Positions 50,436-59,201 of a stretch of DNA of 64,000 nucleotides are shown one piece after another (within the stretch, counting starts at the first letter, position 1; the number at the start of each line of letters is the position of its first letter). Source of the stretch: Pseudomonas monsensis. Lineage in GTDB: Bacteria; Pseudomonadota; Gammaproteobacteria; Pseudomonadales; Pseudomonadaceae. The stretch spans positions 3,413,501-3,477,500 of the forward strand of contig NZ_CP077087.1 of assembly GCF_014268495.2 (NCBI RefSeq), in the 5' to 3' direction. The translations under genes and the position numbers were made by a program. The notes under the pieces were generated by a model. It did no database searches and had not been told where the DNA came from. It saw nothing but the letters and a program-made list of their open reading frames with translations.

Positions 50436-50876
50436 ATGGCGCTCTTCTACGCGTGGCTTGCCGGGCTGATTTTCGGTATCGGTTTGCTGATTTCCGGCAT
50501 GACCAATCCCGCCAAAGTCATCGGCTTCCTCGATTTGGCCGGGCACTGGGATCCATCGCTGGCCTTCGTCATGGCCGGTGCCATTGCGGTGGCGGCGGTA
50601 GGCTTCAAATTCGCCAGAACCCGAACCCGGTCACTGCTCGGCCTGCCCATGAACCTGCCCACCGCTCGACACATCGACCGGCGACTGATCGTTGGCAGCC
50701 TCCTGTTCGGGATCGGCTGGGGCCTTGCAGGCGTCTGTCCGGGCCCGGCCTTGGTCCTGCTAGGTTCAGGCATCGGCAAAGGCGCCGTTTTTGTCATCGC
50801 CATGCTGGTCGGCATGGGGCTGTTTGAATGGCTGGAGCGAAAAAACAACGTGCTACGTCAACCCCCTCCTCCGTGA
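50436..50876 (+). CDS. YeeE/YedE-type transporter, C-terminal half
   Basis: A 146-residue membrane protein starting GLIFGIGLLISGMTNPAKVI, with the second family motif GWGLAGVCPGPALVLLGSG. ATG 50436 is 2 bp after the preceding stop with GGGAGG upstream. The two short proteins form one transporter by family knowledge. Confidence 0.87.
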   Translation: MALFYAWLAGLIFGIGLLISGMTNPAKVIGFLDLAGHWDPSLAFVMAGAIAVAAVGFKFARTRTRSLLGLPMNLPTARHIDRRLIVGSLLFGIGWGLAGVCPGPALVLLGSGIGKGAVFVIAMLVGMGLFEWLERKNNVLRQPPPP

Positions 50877-51066
50877 ATAAACCGAGCTGATTCCTGTCCC
50901 TTCAACGTGCGTCAGTGAACAGACCTGACGCCGGCCAAAGCGCACGCTGTCCTTGGGCAAGTCGAATAATCGGCCTGCTGCCTTTCCATGTACCGAGGAC
51001 ATTGATCGGTGCGCGACGAAGGACAGTCCTATATGACGTCCACGATCAGCATCCAACTTTTACCCT

Positions 51067-52389
51067 CTACACAAACTGGACGTTCACTTCAAACCCGTCC
51101 CCCCTTCCTGTCGCCGGTGACACCAGGGTCATGTGGGCGCCGACACCCTGCACAATGGTTTTAGCAATGGCCAAGCCCAATCCTGTCCCACTGGCTTCGT
51201 TGTTACCTCGCACAAAGCGCTCGGTCAGGCGATGCAATACCGCTCGCGGCACCGCCGGGCCGCCGTTCACCACCCGCAGAAGCGCTTGATCGGTCAGGCT
51301 GACCTCGACCGGTTGGTCTGTCGCGCCGTATTTCAGCGCGTTTTCGATCAGGTTGCGCAACAGGATGGCGAAAGCATCGGGATCAATGGCCGAGAAAACG
51401 CTGGCTTGGCTTGGCAGTTGCAGCTTGATGCGCTGCCCGCTGCTGTGGTTCCACTCATCAACGACATGGGCCAACAACGGAATCAAGTCTTGGGGCGCTT
51501 CGGACAACAGGCCGCCCCCCTCGGCCTTGGCCAGTTGCATGAGTTTTTCCGAGAGCCGCGCCAATTCCCGTAACGAGTGCTCGATCTTCTCCGCACGCAC
51601 CTGCAACGGGCCTTCGGGGGCTTCGTGGCGCAGGCGTTGAATCTGCGCCAACGTCGCCGCTAACGGTGTACGCAATTCATGGGCGCTGTTGGCCGTGAAG
51701 CTGCGCTCGGCCTCCAGCGCCTTGCGCAAACGCTCCAGCAAATGGTTGACCGCATCGGCCAACGGGTCGATTTCCGCCGGCAGACGCGCCACGTTGATCG
51801 GCGACAGATCGCCCACACCCCGCGATTCCACGGCGCGACGATAGGCCAACACGCTACGCAGGCTGATGCGCACAAATAACCAGGTGCCCAACAAGCTGAT
51901 CGGGATCAGTGCCAGCAACGGCAATAACAAGGCAAACAGCGCTTCACGCGCAGCTTCTCGGCGATGCCCCAGAGGTTCGGCGATTTCGATAAACACCGTT
52001 CCTCGCAGCGCCGAGGCACTGTACAGACGGTACTTTTCAGTGGTGGAAAACCCTTCACTTGGCTGTTTGCTGAAGATCTTCGGGTTTGCGTCGTGGGATT
52101 GCATGAGAATCTCACCCGAGGCATCGCGCACCAGGTAGGTCAGGTATTCCTTGTGCATTTTCAGGGTGGCGACATGTTGCGACTCACGAGGGGCTTCGCG
52201 ATTGCTGATTTCCAGCACGGCCAGAGGCAGGATGCGCTGCGCGGTCTCTTCCAGTGCACTGTCGAACGCTTCGTTCAGCTCATGCTGCACCACCAGCCAT
52301 GCGCCGACCGTTGCGCCGAGCCAGAGTAAGGTCATGCCCAGGGTCAACCCCAGGCCCAGACGTTTTTGCAGGCTTGACGGCGACTTCAT
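51067..52389 (-). CDS. Sensor histidine kinase
   Basis: A 440-residue kinase with helices near residues 12-32 and 155-175, a HAMP segment, the H-box NSAHELRTPLAATLAQI and an ATPase region with LIENALKYGA (N-box) and GTGLGLAIAKTI (G-box). It overlaps the response regulator by 4 bp. The periplasmic loop (about 32-155) has no recognised ligand domain. QseC/TctE-like in layout. The pair is divergent from the PepSY/ApbE operon and likely controls it. Confidence 0.92.
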   Translation of the reverse strand: MKSPSSLQKRLGLGLTLGMTLLWLGATVGAWLVVQHELNEAFDSALEETAQRILPLAVLEISNREAPRESQHVATLKMHKEYLTYLVRDASGEILMQSHDANPKIFSKQPSEGFSTTEKYRLYSASALRGTVFIEIAEPLGHRREAAREALFALLLPLLALIPISLLGTWLFVRISLRSVLAYRRAVESRGVGDLSPINVARLPAEIDPLADAVNHLLERLRKALEAERSFTANSAHELRTPLAATLAQIQRLRHEAPEGPLQVRAEKIEHSLRELARLSEKLMQLAKAEGGGLLSEAPQDLIPLLAHVVDEWNHSSGQRIKLQLPSQASVFSAIDPDAFAILLRNLIENALKYGATDQPVEVSLTDQALLRVVNGGPAVPRAVLHRLTERFVRGNNEASGTGLGLAIAKTIVQGVGAHMTLVSPATGRGDGFEVNVQFV

Positions 52390-53045
52390 GCGCTCATCAA
52401 CCGGTAACCCATGCCGCGTACGGTTTCAATCAGCTCGCGACCGAGTTTTTTGCGCAAGCGGCTGATGTAGACCTCGATGGTGTTGCTCTCGATTTCGGCG
52501 CCAAAGGCGTACAAGCGCTCTTCGAGTTGCGACTTCGACAGCAAGGCGCTGGGGCGCTGGACAAAGGCCTCGAACAACGCCCATTCACGGGCCGTAAGGT
52601 CGACAGTAGTGCCGGCGCGCTGAACGGTGCGTGCGTTCATGTCGACTTGCAAATCACCGAACCTGATTTGCGGATTGGGATTACCGCTGTAACGCCGGGC
52701 CACCGCCGCTACCCGAGCCGAGAGTTCGAACAGATCGAACGGTTTGACGAGGTAGTCGTCGGCGCCAGCATTGAGGCCGGCAATGCGATCGGAAATCTGG
52801 TCCTGGGCGGTGAGGATGATGACCGGGGTCACGTCCCCCGCTGCGCGCTGCTGACGCAAGAAGTCCAGCCCGCGACCGTCCGGCAGCATCAAATCCAGCA
52901 GGATCAGGTCATAAGGCGTCGTGCGCACACTGTTGCGCGCATGGTCCAGACGCTGCACCCAGTCCACGGCGTGGCCGTCATCGGCAATCTGCTCGCGCAC
53001 CGCCTCCCCTAAGCCGGGTGCGTCCTCGACCAATAAAACCCGCAT
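52386..53045 (-). CDS. OmpR-family response regulator
   Basis: A 219-residue regulator with receiver (VLLVEDAPGLGEAV; phosphoacceptor in LILLDLMLPDGRG; Lys in DYLVKPFDLFEL) and a winged-helix DNA-binding domain (LTAREWALFEAF, VEVYISRLRKK-like end). ATG 53045 is chosen as it follows GGAGG and starts the receiver directly. Its start is 132 bp from the divergent PepSY gene. Confidence 0.93.
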   Translation of the reverse strand: MRVLLVEDAPGLGEAVREQIADDGHAVDWVQRLDHARNSVRTTPYDLILLDLMLPDGRGLDFLRQQRAAGDVTPVIILTAQDQISDRIAGLNAGADDYLVKPFDLFELSARVAAVARRYSGNPNPQIRFGDLQVDMNARTVQRAGTTVDLTAREWALFEAFVQRPSALLSKSQLEERLYAFGAEIESNTIEVYISRLRKKLGRELIETVRGMGYRLMSA

Positions 53046-53176
53046 CTGGCACCTCCTGCGATGGTTGTCGGGTAACACCTTAACGACCTTAGCTGACGTG
53101 AATCTGAAGATTCAGCGGGTTGTCAGGAATAACCGTCAGGGTATGCCACACACGCCAACCCGGCAGGAGACAGATC

Positions 53177-53500
53177 ATGAAATCAGCATTTATTGCCAGT
53201 TCCACGCTGTTGTGTGTGCTACTCAGCGCTTATGCCTTGGCCGATGATGAGTGCAGCGACCCCGTCAGCGACTGGCAGCCACGCGAAACCCTGCGTCTGC
53301 AAGTGGAGCAGCAATGGGGCTGGAGCGTGCAGCGCATCAAGGTTGACGACGGTTGCTACCAACTCAACGGCGCTGATCGCAGGGGCAACGCTATAGAGGC
53401 CCGTTATGCCCCCGCCTCCCTGCGGTTGCGCACGTTACAGATCGATTTCGGCGACAACGGCGATGCGCGGGACTACCTCGCCAGCCCTGTCCGCGAATGA
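53177..53500 (+). CDS. Small PepSY-like periplasmic protein
   Basis: A 107-residue protein with a signal peptide (cleavage near ALA-DDE) and one PepSY-like unit (LRLQVEQQWGWSVQRIKVDD then CYQLNGADRRGN), often found next to two-component systems. Two conserved cysteines may form a disulfide. First gene of the operon transcribed away from the response regulator. Confidence 0.8.
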   Translation: MKSAFIASSTLLCVLLSAYALADDECSDPVSDWQPRETLRLQVEQQWGWSVQRIKVDDGCYQLNGADRRGNAIEARYAPASLRLRTLQIDFGDNGDARDYLASPVRE

Positions 53501-53585
53501 TCGTGGCCGATGATTCCAGGTTGTTCAGGTTGTTGTCAGCCAAAGGGTCCAGGCTTTCGCCTCAATGCTCAAACAGGACACCCTC

Positions 53586-54056
53586 ATGAAAAAGATCATC
53601 GCTGCAAGCTGTCTCATCGGTGCCATTGCCCTGCCGGGGCTGGCCCAGGCCCGTGAAGTGACCCTGACGACCCAACTCAAGAACTACAGCGGAAATGATG
53701 CGTACCTGGCGATCTACGTCACCGACGCCAATGGCCAGTACCAGAAAACCCTGTGGGTGGCCGGCAAGAAGGCCAAGTATTACCGGCACTTGACCGACTG
53801 GGCCCGTGGCAGCGGTATGAACCGGAGTGAATTTGACGGGGTCAGTGGCGCCAGTGTCGGCAGCGGTCAAACGCTCAAAGTCAGCGTCGAACTGGCCGAC
53901 ACCTTGATTGACGCCGGGTATCAGATCCGTATCGACAGTGCCGTGGAGAGCAAACGCGAAGCTCGCGTCGATATCAGCGTCCCCCTGACCTCCAAAGGAT
54001 CGGGTTCCCCGGTGACGGGCAGCACTTACGTCGACTCCTTTACCTACGACCTGTAG
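53586..54056 (+). CDS. DUF2271-family periplasmic protein with flavinylation-like motif
   Basis: A 156-residue protein with a signal peptide (cleavage near AQA-REV) and a DUF2271-like beta domain. EFDGVSGASVG (Asp84, Ser87-Gly88-Ala89-Ser90) matches the ApbE acceptor pattern D-x2-[ST]-G-A-[ST] known from NqrC-type proteins, though Ser replaces Thr at the attachment site. ApbE is encoded two genes downstream, so this protein is a likely FMN acceptor. ATG 53586 is chosen to start at the signal peptide. Confidence 0.78.
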   Translation: MKKIIAASCLIGAIALPGLAQAREVTLTTQLKNYSGNDAYLAIYVTDANGQYQKTLWVAGKKAKYYRHLTDWARGSGMNRSEFDGVSGASVGSGQTLKVSVELADTLIDAGYQIRIDSAVESKREARVDISVPLTSKGSGSPVTGSTYVDSFTYDL

Positions 54057-54081
54057 CTCCCGTCATTTCTGGAGGCTGAAT

Positions 54082-56262
54082 ATGCTTCGCCAGTTCCATT
54101 CTGTGCCCGGCCTGATCGCGGCCCTGCTGGTCATGTTATTGGCCATCAGCGGCGCCGTATTGTCCGTCGATCCAGCGCTTGAGCGCCTGCACAGCACGTC
54201 CACGGCGGCCGGCCAACTCAATGTCGGTCAATTGGCCGCGCGCGTAGCCAGCCACTTTCCGGGGGTGGAGCAAATCCAGCGCACTGCGTCGGGAACCGTC
54301 ATCGTTTATTACAACCAGGACGGTCAGGCCGGGGCCGAAAAAGTTGACCCACTGACCGGCCAGGGCCTCGCGCCTTATGAGCTTTCGGCCTTCTCACGCT
54401 GGATGAAAGACCTGCACCGTTCACTGTTCATGGGGACACCCGGCCACGGGGTGTCGGGCATTGGCGCGCTGTTCATGTTGATCCTGTCAGTGTCCGGCTC
54501 GTTGCTGCTGGCCCGGCGCCTGGGCGGCTGGCGCAACCTGCTGCGCCCGCTGCGCGGCAGCTTCAGTCAGCGCTGGCATGCCGAAGTCGGGCGCCTGGCT
54601 TTGCTTGGCTTACTATTGTCGGCCCTGAGCGGGCTTTACATGTCCGCCACCACCTTCGGTTTGATCACCGACGGCAGTCAGTACGAGCCCGCCTTCCCCA
54701 CTCACCTCAGCGTCGGCACGGCGTTGCCGGTGGCGAACCTGCAAGCCTTGCAGGCCACCGACGTCAATGACCTGCGCGAGCTGGTCTACCCCAGCCCCGG
54801 CAACCCGCAAGACGTGTTCTCGCTGCGTACCGCCCAAGGCGACGGTTATGTGGACCCGGTCAGCGGCACTTTGCTGTCTTGGCAAGCCCACGACTCGATG
54901 CGCCAGGCTTACGAGCTGATCTACCAATTGCACACCGGTCAAGGCCTCTGGTGGCTGGGCCTGCCGCTCGGTCTCTGTGCGCTCTGTGTGCCGTTGATGA
55001 GCGTAACCGGCATCCTGCTCTGGTGGCGCCGCCGCAAGGCTGGTCCGAACATCCGTCACAACAGCCCCGTCCACTCCGCCGATAGCGTGATTCTGGTGGG
55101 CAGTGAAAATAACAGCACGTGGGGCTTTGCCAAAACCCTGCACGATGCCTTGCACCAGGCCGGGCATCGCGTGCACAGCGCACAGATGAATGAATGGAGC
55201 GGCGATTACCGCAGCGCCCAACGGCTGTTCATTCTTACCGCTACCCATGGCGACGGAGATGCCCCTGCCTCGGCGTCGCAATTCCTGACACGGCTGACTC
55301 GGGTTGGCCTCAAGCCAGGCCTGCCGTTTGCGGTGCTGGGCTTGGGGGATCGACAGTTTCCGAAATTCTGTCAATACGCCCATCAAGTTCACGATGCGTT
55401 GGTGCAGGCTGGTGGCACAGCATTAGTGGAGCTGGAAAAAATCAATCGCCAGTCCCCTCAAGAGTTCGCGCGATGGGGGCATGCGTTAGGCGATGCACTG
55501 GGACATGATCTGCCCCTGGTCCACACCCCGCAGCAGCCGCGTACTCATCAACTGGTGTTGCACGAATGCATTGTCTACGGCGAGCAGGTGAATACGCCGA
55601 CCCACATTCTGCGCTTCAAGGCACTGGGTGAGTTACCAGCCTTCCAGGCTGGAGACTTGGTCGGGATTCTACCGCCGGGCAGCCCCGTCCCGCGCTACTA
55701 CTCACTGGCGAGCGGCTCCGACGACGGCGTGCTGGAGATCTGCGTCCGTAAACACGAAGGCGGTTTGTGCTCGGCGTTCCTGCATGGCTTGAGCCTTGGC
55801 GCATCGATCCAGGCCTTTATCCAGCCCAATCCACAATTTCGACCTGCATCGGGCGCCCACCCGGTGATCCTGATCGGCGCCGGCACTGGCATTGGTCCGT
55901 TGGCCGGGTTTATTCGCAACAACAAAGCCCGGCATCCGATGCATCTGTATTGGGGCGGGCGCAACCCAGCGTCGGATTTCCTCTACGAACCGGAGCTCAA
56001 CCGTTACCTGGCCGACCGGCGCCTGACCGCATTGCGCGCAGCGTTCTCCCAGGTTCAGGATCACAGTTACGTGCAAGACCGGCTGATCAGTGATGCCCTG
56101 GCGTTGCGTCGGCTGATTGAAAAAGGCGCTCAGGTGTTGGTATGTGGCAGCCGCGAAATGGCCAAAGGCGTGATGCAGGCCCTGGACGAAGTCTTGGCGC
56201 CGCTCAACCTGAGTGTGCTGACCCTCAAGACACAAGGACGCTACCGTGAAGATGTCTACTGA
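54082..56262 (+). CDS. PepSY membrane / flavodoxin / FAD-NAD(P)H reductase fusion
   Basis: A 726-residue protein. Residues about 1-330 hold PepSY-associated helices (four to five), with helix His residues that could bind heme; residues about 340-485 a flavodoxin-like domain (TATHGDGDAPASASQF, LGLGDRQFPKFC); residues about 490-726 a sulfite-reductase-flavoprotein-type FAD/NADPH module (PRYYSLASGS, VILIGAGTGIGPLAGF). It resembles CysJ reductases joined to a membrane carrier. It would move electrons from NAD(P)H across the membrane to periplasmic flavin acceptors. Confidence 0.87.
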   Translation: MLRQFHSVPGLIAALLVMLLAISGAVLSVDPALERLHSTSTAAGQLNVGQLAARVASHFPGVEQIQRTASGTVIVYYNQDGQAGAEKVDPLTGQGLAPYELSAFSRWMKDLHRSLFMGTPGHGVSGIGALFMLILSVSGSLLLARRLGGWRNLLRPLRGSFSQRWHAEVGRLALLGLLLSALSGLYMSATTFGLITDGSQYEPAFPTHLSVGTALPVANLQALQATDVNDLRELVYPSPGNPQDVFSLRTAQGDGYVDPVSGTLLSWQAHDSMRQAYELIYQLHTGQGLWWLGLPLGLCALCVPLMSVTGILLWWRRRKAGPNIRHNSPVHSADSVILVGSENNSTWGFAKTLHDALHQAGHRVHSAQMNEWSGDYRSAQRLFILTATHGDGDAPASASQFLTRLTRVGLKPGLPFAVLGLGDRQFPKFCQYAHQVHDALVQAGGTALVELEKINRQSPQEFARWGHALGDALGHDLPLVHTPQQPRTHQLVLHECIVYGEQVNTPTHILRFKALGELPAFQAGDLVGILPPGSPVPRYYSLASGSDDGVLEICVRKHEGGLCSAFLHGLSLGASIQAFIQPNPQFRPASGAHPVILIGAGTGIGPLAGFIRNNKARHPMHLYWGGRNPASDFLYEPELNRYLADRRLTALRAAFSQVQDHSYVQDRLISDALALRRLIEKGAQVLVCGSREMAKGVMQALDEVLAPLNLSVLTLKTQGRYREDVY

Positions 56263-57250
56263 TGGGCAACGCTACAGCCTGAACGGCGAGACCATGGGCA
56301 CCCGCTACACGGCGTTGTTCTATGCCGATGCGGGCATCGACACCGACGAAATCGGCCACCGTCTCGCCCAGGCCGTGGGCCTGGTTGACCAACAAATGTC
56401 CACCTGGAAAGCCGACTCCGACCTCAACCGTCTCAACGCCGCCCCCGAGCAGCAATGGTTGTCAGTGCCCAAGGAGTTGGCCACGGTGCTGGCCGCCGCG
56501 CTACGGGTCAGTCAGCAATCGAGCGGTGCTTTTGACATTGCCGTGGGTGATCTGGTGGGCGCCTGGGGGTTCGGCCCCGGCGAACAGACGGTGACTGAAC
56601 AGGCACCGGTGCCAACCTCAGCGCACACGCGACCGTCCGCCTGCGCTGCGTTGATGGTTGACCTGCAACGCCATCAGGTGCGCAAACGAGCGCCGCTGCA
56701 CCTTGATTTGAATGGCATCGCCAAGGGCTTCGGCGTAGATGAACTGGCCCGCTGCCTGGAAGGGTTTGGCATCACGCGCTATCTGGTCGGCATTGATGGT
56801 GAGATGCGCGCCCGCGGGATCAAGCCGGATGCGCAACCCTGGGTCGTGGCGATTGAAAAACCCCGGCGGGGCGTGCGTGAAGTGATGGGCGTGATGGAGC
56901 TCGGCGATGCTGCCATCGCAACATCGGGGGACTATCGACAGTGGGTCGAGGTGAACGGACAAACCTACGCCCACACCATGAATCCGGCCACCGGAGCGCC
57001 ACTGCGCAACCGGCTGGCAGCGGTCAGCGTGGTAGCGGCCTCGTGCATGCTCGCCGATGCCTGGGCCACGGCGCTGATGGTGTTGGGCGAAACCGAAGGC
57101 CCGCGCCTGGCGCAGGAACGCGGGATGGACGCCTTGTTCGTGCTGCACGATGGTCAACAGTTTAAAGAGATTTCTATAGTCGGCGGCCAGTTGCAGGCGC
57201 ACATTGACAGCCGTGCGATTGATTCGCCCCACGAACGTGAGCCCCGCTAA
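56246..57250 (+). CDS. apbE: FAD:protein FMN transferase (ApbE)
   Basis: A 334-residue ApbE with GETMGTRYTALFY at the start, DLNGIAKGFGVDEL (metal and FAD site), GEMRARG and HTMNPATGAPLRN. It lacks a lipobox and long signal, so it acts in the cytoplasm or is exported without one; many ApbE proteins are lipoproteins, so this is unusual. GTG 56246 has AAGGA seven bases before and overlaps the upstream stop by 17 bp. It attaches FMN to Thr/Ser of target proteins such as the DUF2271 protein. Confidence 0.88.
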   Translation: MKMSTDGQRYSLNGETMGTRYTALFYADAGIDTDEIGHRLAQAVGLVDQQMSTWKADSDLNRLNAAPEQQWLSVPKELATVLAAALRVSQQSSGAFDIAVGDLVGAWGFGPGEQTVTEQAPVPTSAHTRPSACAALMVDLQRHQVRKRAPLHLDLNGIAKGFGVDELARCLEGFGITRYLVGIDGEMRARGIKPDAQPWVVAIEKPRRGVREVMGVMELGDAAIATSGDYRQWVEVNGQTYAHTMNPATGAPLRNRLAAVSVVAASCMLADAWATALMVLGETEGPRLAQERGMDALFVLHDGQQFKEISIVGGQLQAHIDSRAIDSPHEREPR

Positions 57251-57253
57251 ACC

Positions 57254-57955
57254 ATGAAATTCATGCACAGGCACACCGAGTTACACCGCAGTGATCGTAT
57301 TGGCTGGCTACGTGCAGCCGTCTTGGGGGCCAACGACGGAATCGTTTCCACCGCCAGCCTGTTGATCGGCGTCGCCGCCGCCAACGCCAGTCACGCCACG
57401 CTGCTAGTCACCGGGATGGCCGGACTGGTAGCGGGCGCGATGTCCATGGCGGCAGGGGAATACGTATCGGTGCACTCTCAGGCGGACACCGAACGGGCCG
57501 ACCTTTCGCGCGAACGGGCCGAACTGGCCAGCGATCCAAAGGCGGAACACATCGAACTGGCGAACATTTACATCCAGCGCGGTGTCTGGCCCGAACTGGC
57601 TCATCAAGTGGCCGACCAATTGATGGCCCATGACGCCCTCGGCTCTCACGCGCGGGACGAACTGGGCATCAGCGAAACACTCACTGCCAAACCTCTGCAG
57701 GCCGCCCTCGCCTCGGCCGCCAGCTTCGTGGTCGGCGCAGCGCTGCCGTTGGCGGTGACTTTCATCGCGCCAGCGAACAGTGTCGTGCCGTGGATGTGCG
57801 GCATGTCGCTGGTTTTTCTCGGTAGCCTGGGGGCCGTGGCAGCCAGGGCTGGGGGTGCCAGCATCCTGACCGGTGCCTGGCGCGTGACGGTGTGGGGTGT
57901 GTTGGCCATGGGTATCACGGCGCTGGTGGGGTCGTTGTTCGGGGCAGTGGTTTAA
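57254..57955 (+). CDS. VIT-family iron/manganese transporter
   Basis: A 233-residue membrane protein with five helices. GANDGIVSTASLLIGVAAA and AGLVAGAMSMAAGEYVSVHS are the conserved transport motifs of VIT1/Ccc1 proteins, and the Glu-rich cytoplasmic loop with ERADLSRERAEL fits the metal-binding region. It starts 3 bp after apbE and is co-transcribed with it. The family moves Fe2+ or Mn2+ out of the cytoplasm. It hints that the operon deals with iron. Confidence 0.87.
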   Translation: MKFMHRHTELHRSDRIGWLRAAVLGANDGIVSTASLLIGVAAANASHATLLVTGMAGLVAGAMSMAAGEYVSVHSQADTERADLSRERAELASDPKAEHIELANIYIQRGVWPELAHQVADQLMAHDALGSHARDELGISETLTAKPLQAALASAASFVVGAALPLAVTFIAPANSVVPWMCGMSLVFLGSLGAVAARAGGASILTGAWRVTVWGVLAMGITALVGSLFGAVV

Positions 57956-58039
57956 ATCGCAGCTGCTTGAGGAACGTCAGAAAACACTCGGTTTGGATGG
58001 GGTAACGTAGCCTGACGCTCGCTGACCTGAGGATTCCGT

Positions 58040-59107
58040 ATGCCTGCCAACTGCATTGACGTGGATGTTGCGATTATTGGCGGTGGCCAGTCTGCACTCG
58101 CGGTGGCTTACTTCCTGCGCCGAACCGGGCGCTCCTTCGTAATCATCGACGCTGAAGACGCACCGGGTGGCGCCTGGCGACATGGCTGGAATTCTCTACG
58201 ACTGTTTTCACCCGCGACGTGGAGTTCCATCGCAGGCTGGATGATGCCACCGGTCACAGACGGCTACCCCAGCCGCGACAACGTGCTGGATTATCTGCGT
58301 CAGTATGAGCAACGCTACCAATTCCCGATCGAACGTCCCTATTGGGTGAATGCCATCGAGCGCCGGGGTAATCGCCTTCATGTAAAGGCCCAAGACCGCA
58401 GCTGGCTAGCCCGCGCAGTGGTCAGCGCGACCGGCACCTGGCGCCATCCCTACCTGCCGCATTACCCCGACAGCGAAACCTTTAATGGCCAACAGTTGCA
58501 TTCGGCCCACTACGTCGATGCCAGGCCGTTTGCCGGGAAAAAAGTCCTGGTGGTGGGCGGTGGCAACTCCGGTGCACAGATCCTCGCGGAAGTCTCAAAG
58601 GTGGCCGACGTCACGTGGGTCACTCCGCAACCGCCGCAATTTCTCGCCGATGACGTAGATGGCCGGGTACTGTTCGAACGCGCCACCGAACGCTGGAAAG
58701 CCCAGCTCGCCGGCAAAGTCGTGGAGCAACCGGTCGGTGGCTTGGGTGACATCGTGATGGTGCCGCCGGTCCTCGAGGCCCGGGAACGCGGCGTACTGCA
58801 CGCGGTTCGGCCATTCCTGCGCTTCACCGAAAACGGCGTGACATGGGCCGATGGCTTGCAGACGCCGGTCGATGTTGTCATCTGGTGCACCGGCTTCCGC
58901 CCTGCCCTCGGCTATCTGCAATCACTGGGTGTATGCACCGCCGACGGGCGTGTGGCCGTTGAAGGCACGCATTCGATGAAGGAGCCGCGCTTGTGGTTGG
59001 TCGGTTATGGAGACTGGACCGGCGCCGCTTCAGCGACACTGATTGGCGTCACCCGCACAGCGCGCAGCACCGTTGAGGAGATTGAGCGGTTTTTAAAGAC
59101 GCAGTGA
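58040..59107 (+). CDS. ArsO-like FAD-dependent monooxygenase
   Basis: A 355-residue flavin monooxygenase with GGGQSALAVAYFLRR (FAD), GGGNSGAQILAE (NADPH) and an ATGTWRHPYLP segment. The pieces SLRLFSPATWSSIAGW and DDVDGRVLFERATERWKAQ resemble ArsO proteins of arsenic loci. No ars genes are nearby, so the name rests on sequence resemblance only. It stands alone after the VIT gene with an 84-bp gap. Confidence 0.82.
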   Translation: MPANCIDVDVAIIGGGQSALAVAYFLRRTGRSFVIIDAEDAPGGAWRHGWNSLRLFSPATWSSIAGWMMPPVTDGYPSRDNVLDYLRQYEQRYQFPIERPYWVNAIERRGNRLHVKAQDRSWLARAVVSATGTWRHPYLPHYPDSETFNGQQLHSAHYVDARPFAGKKVLVVGGGNSGAQILAEVSKVADVTWVTPQPPQFLADDVDGRVLFERATERWKAQLAGKVVEQPVGGLGDIVMVPPVLEARERGVLHAVRPFLRFTENGVTWADGLQTPVDVVIWCTGFRPALGYLQSLGVCTADGRVAVEGTHSMKEPRLWLVGYGDWTGAASATLIGVTRTARSTVEEIERFLKTQ

Positions 59108-59201
59108 GTCGGCGAGCTCCAGGACTGCGAAACAATGACGACGACCTTCCAGCCGAAGTCATCAGCGGCCGCCGCCGTGATGCCCTACTGAGCGAAAAGC
59201 G

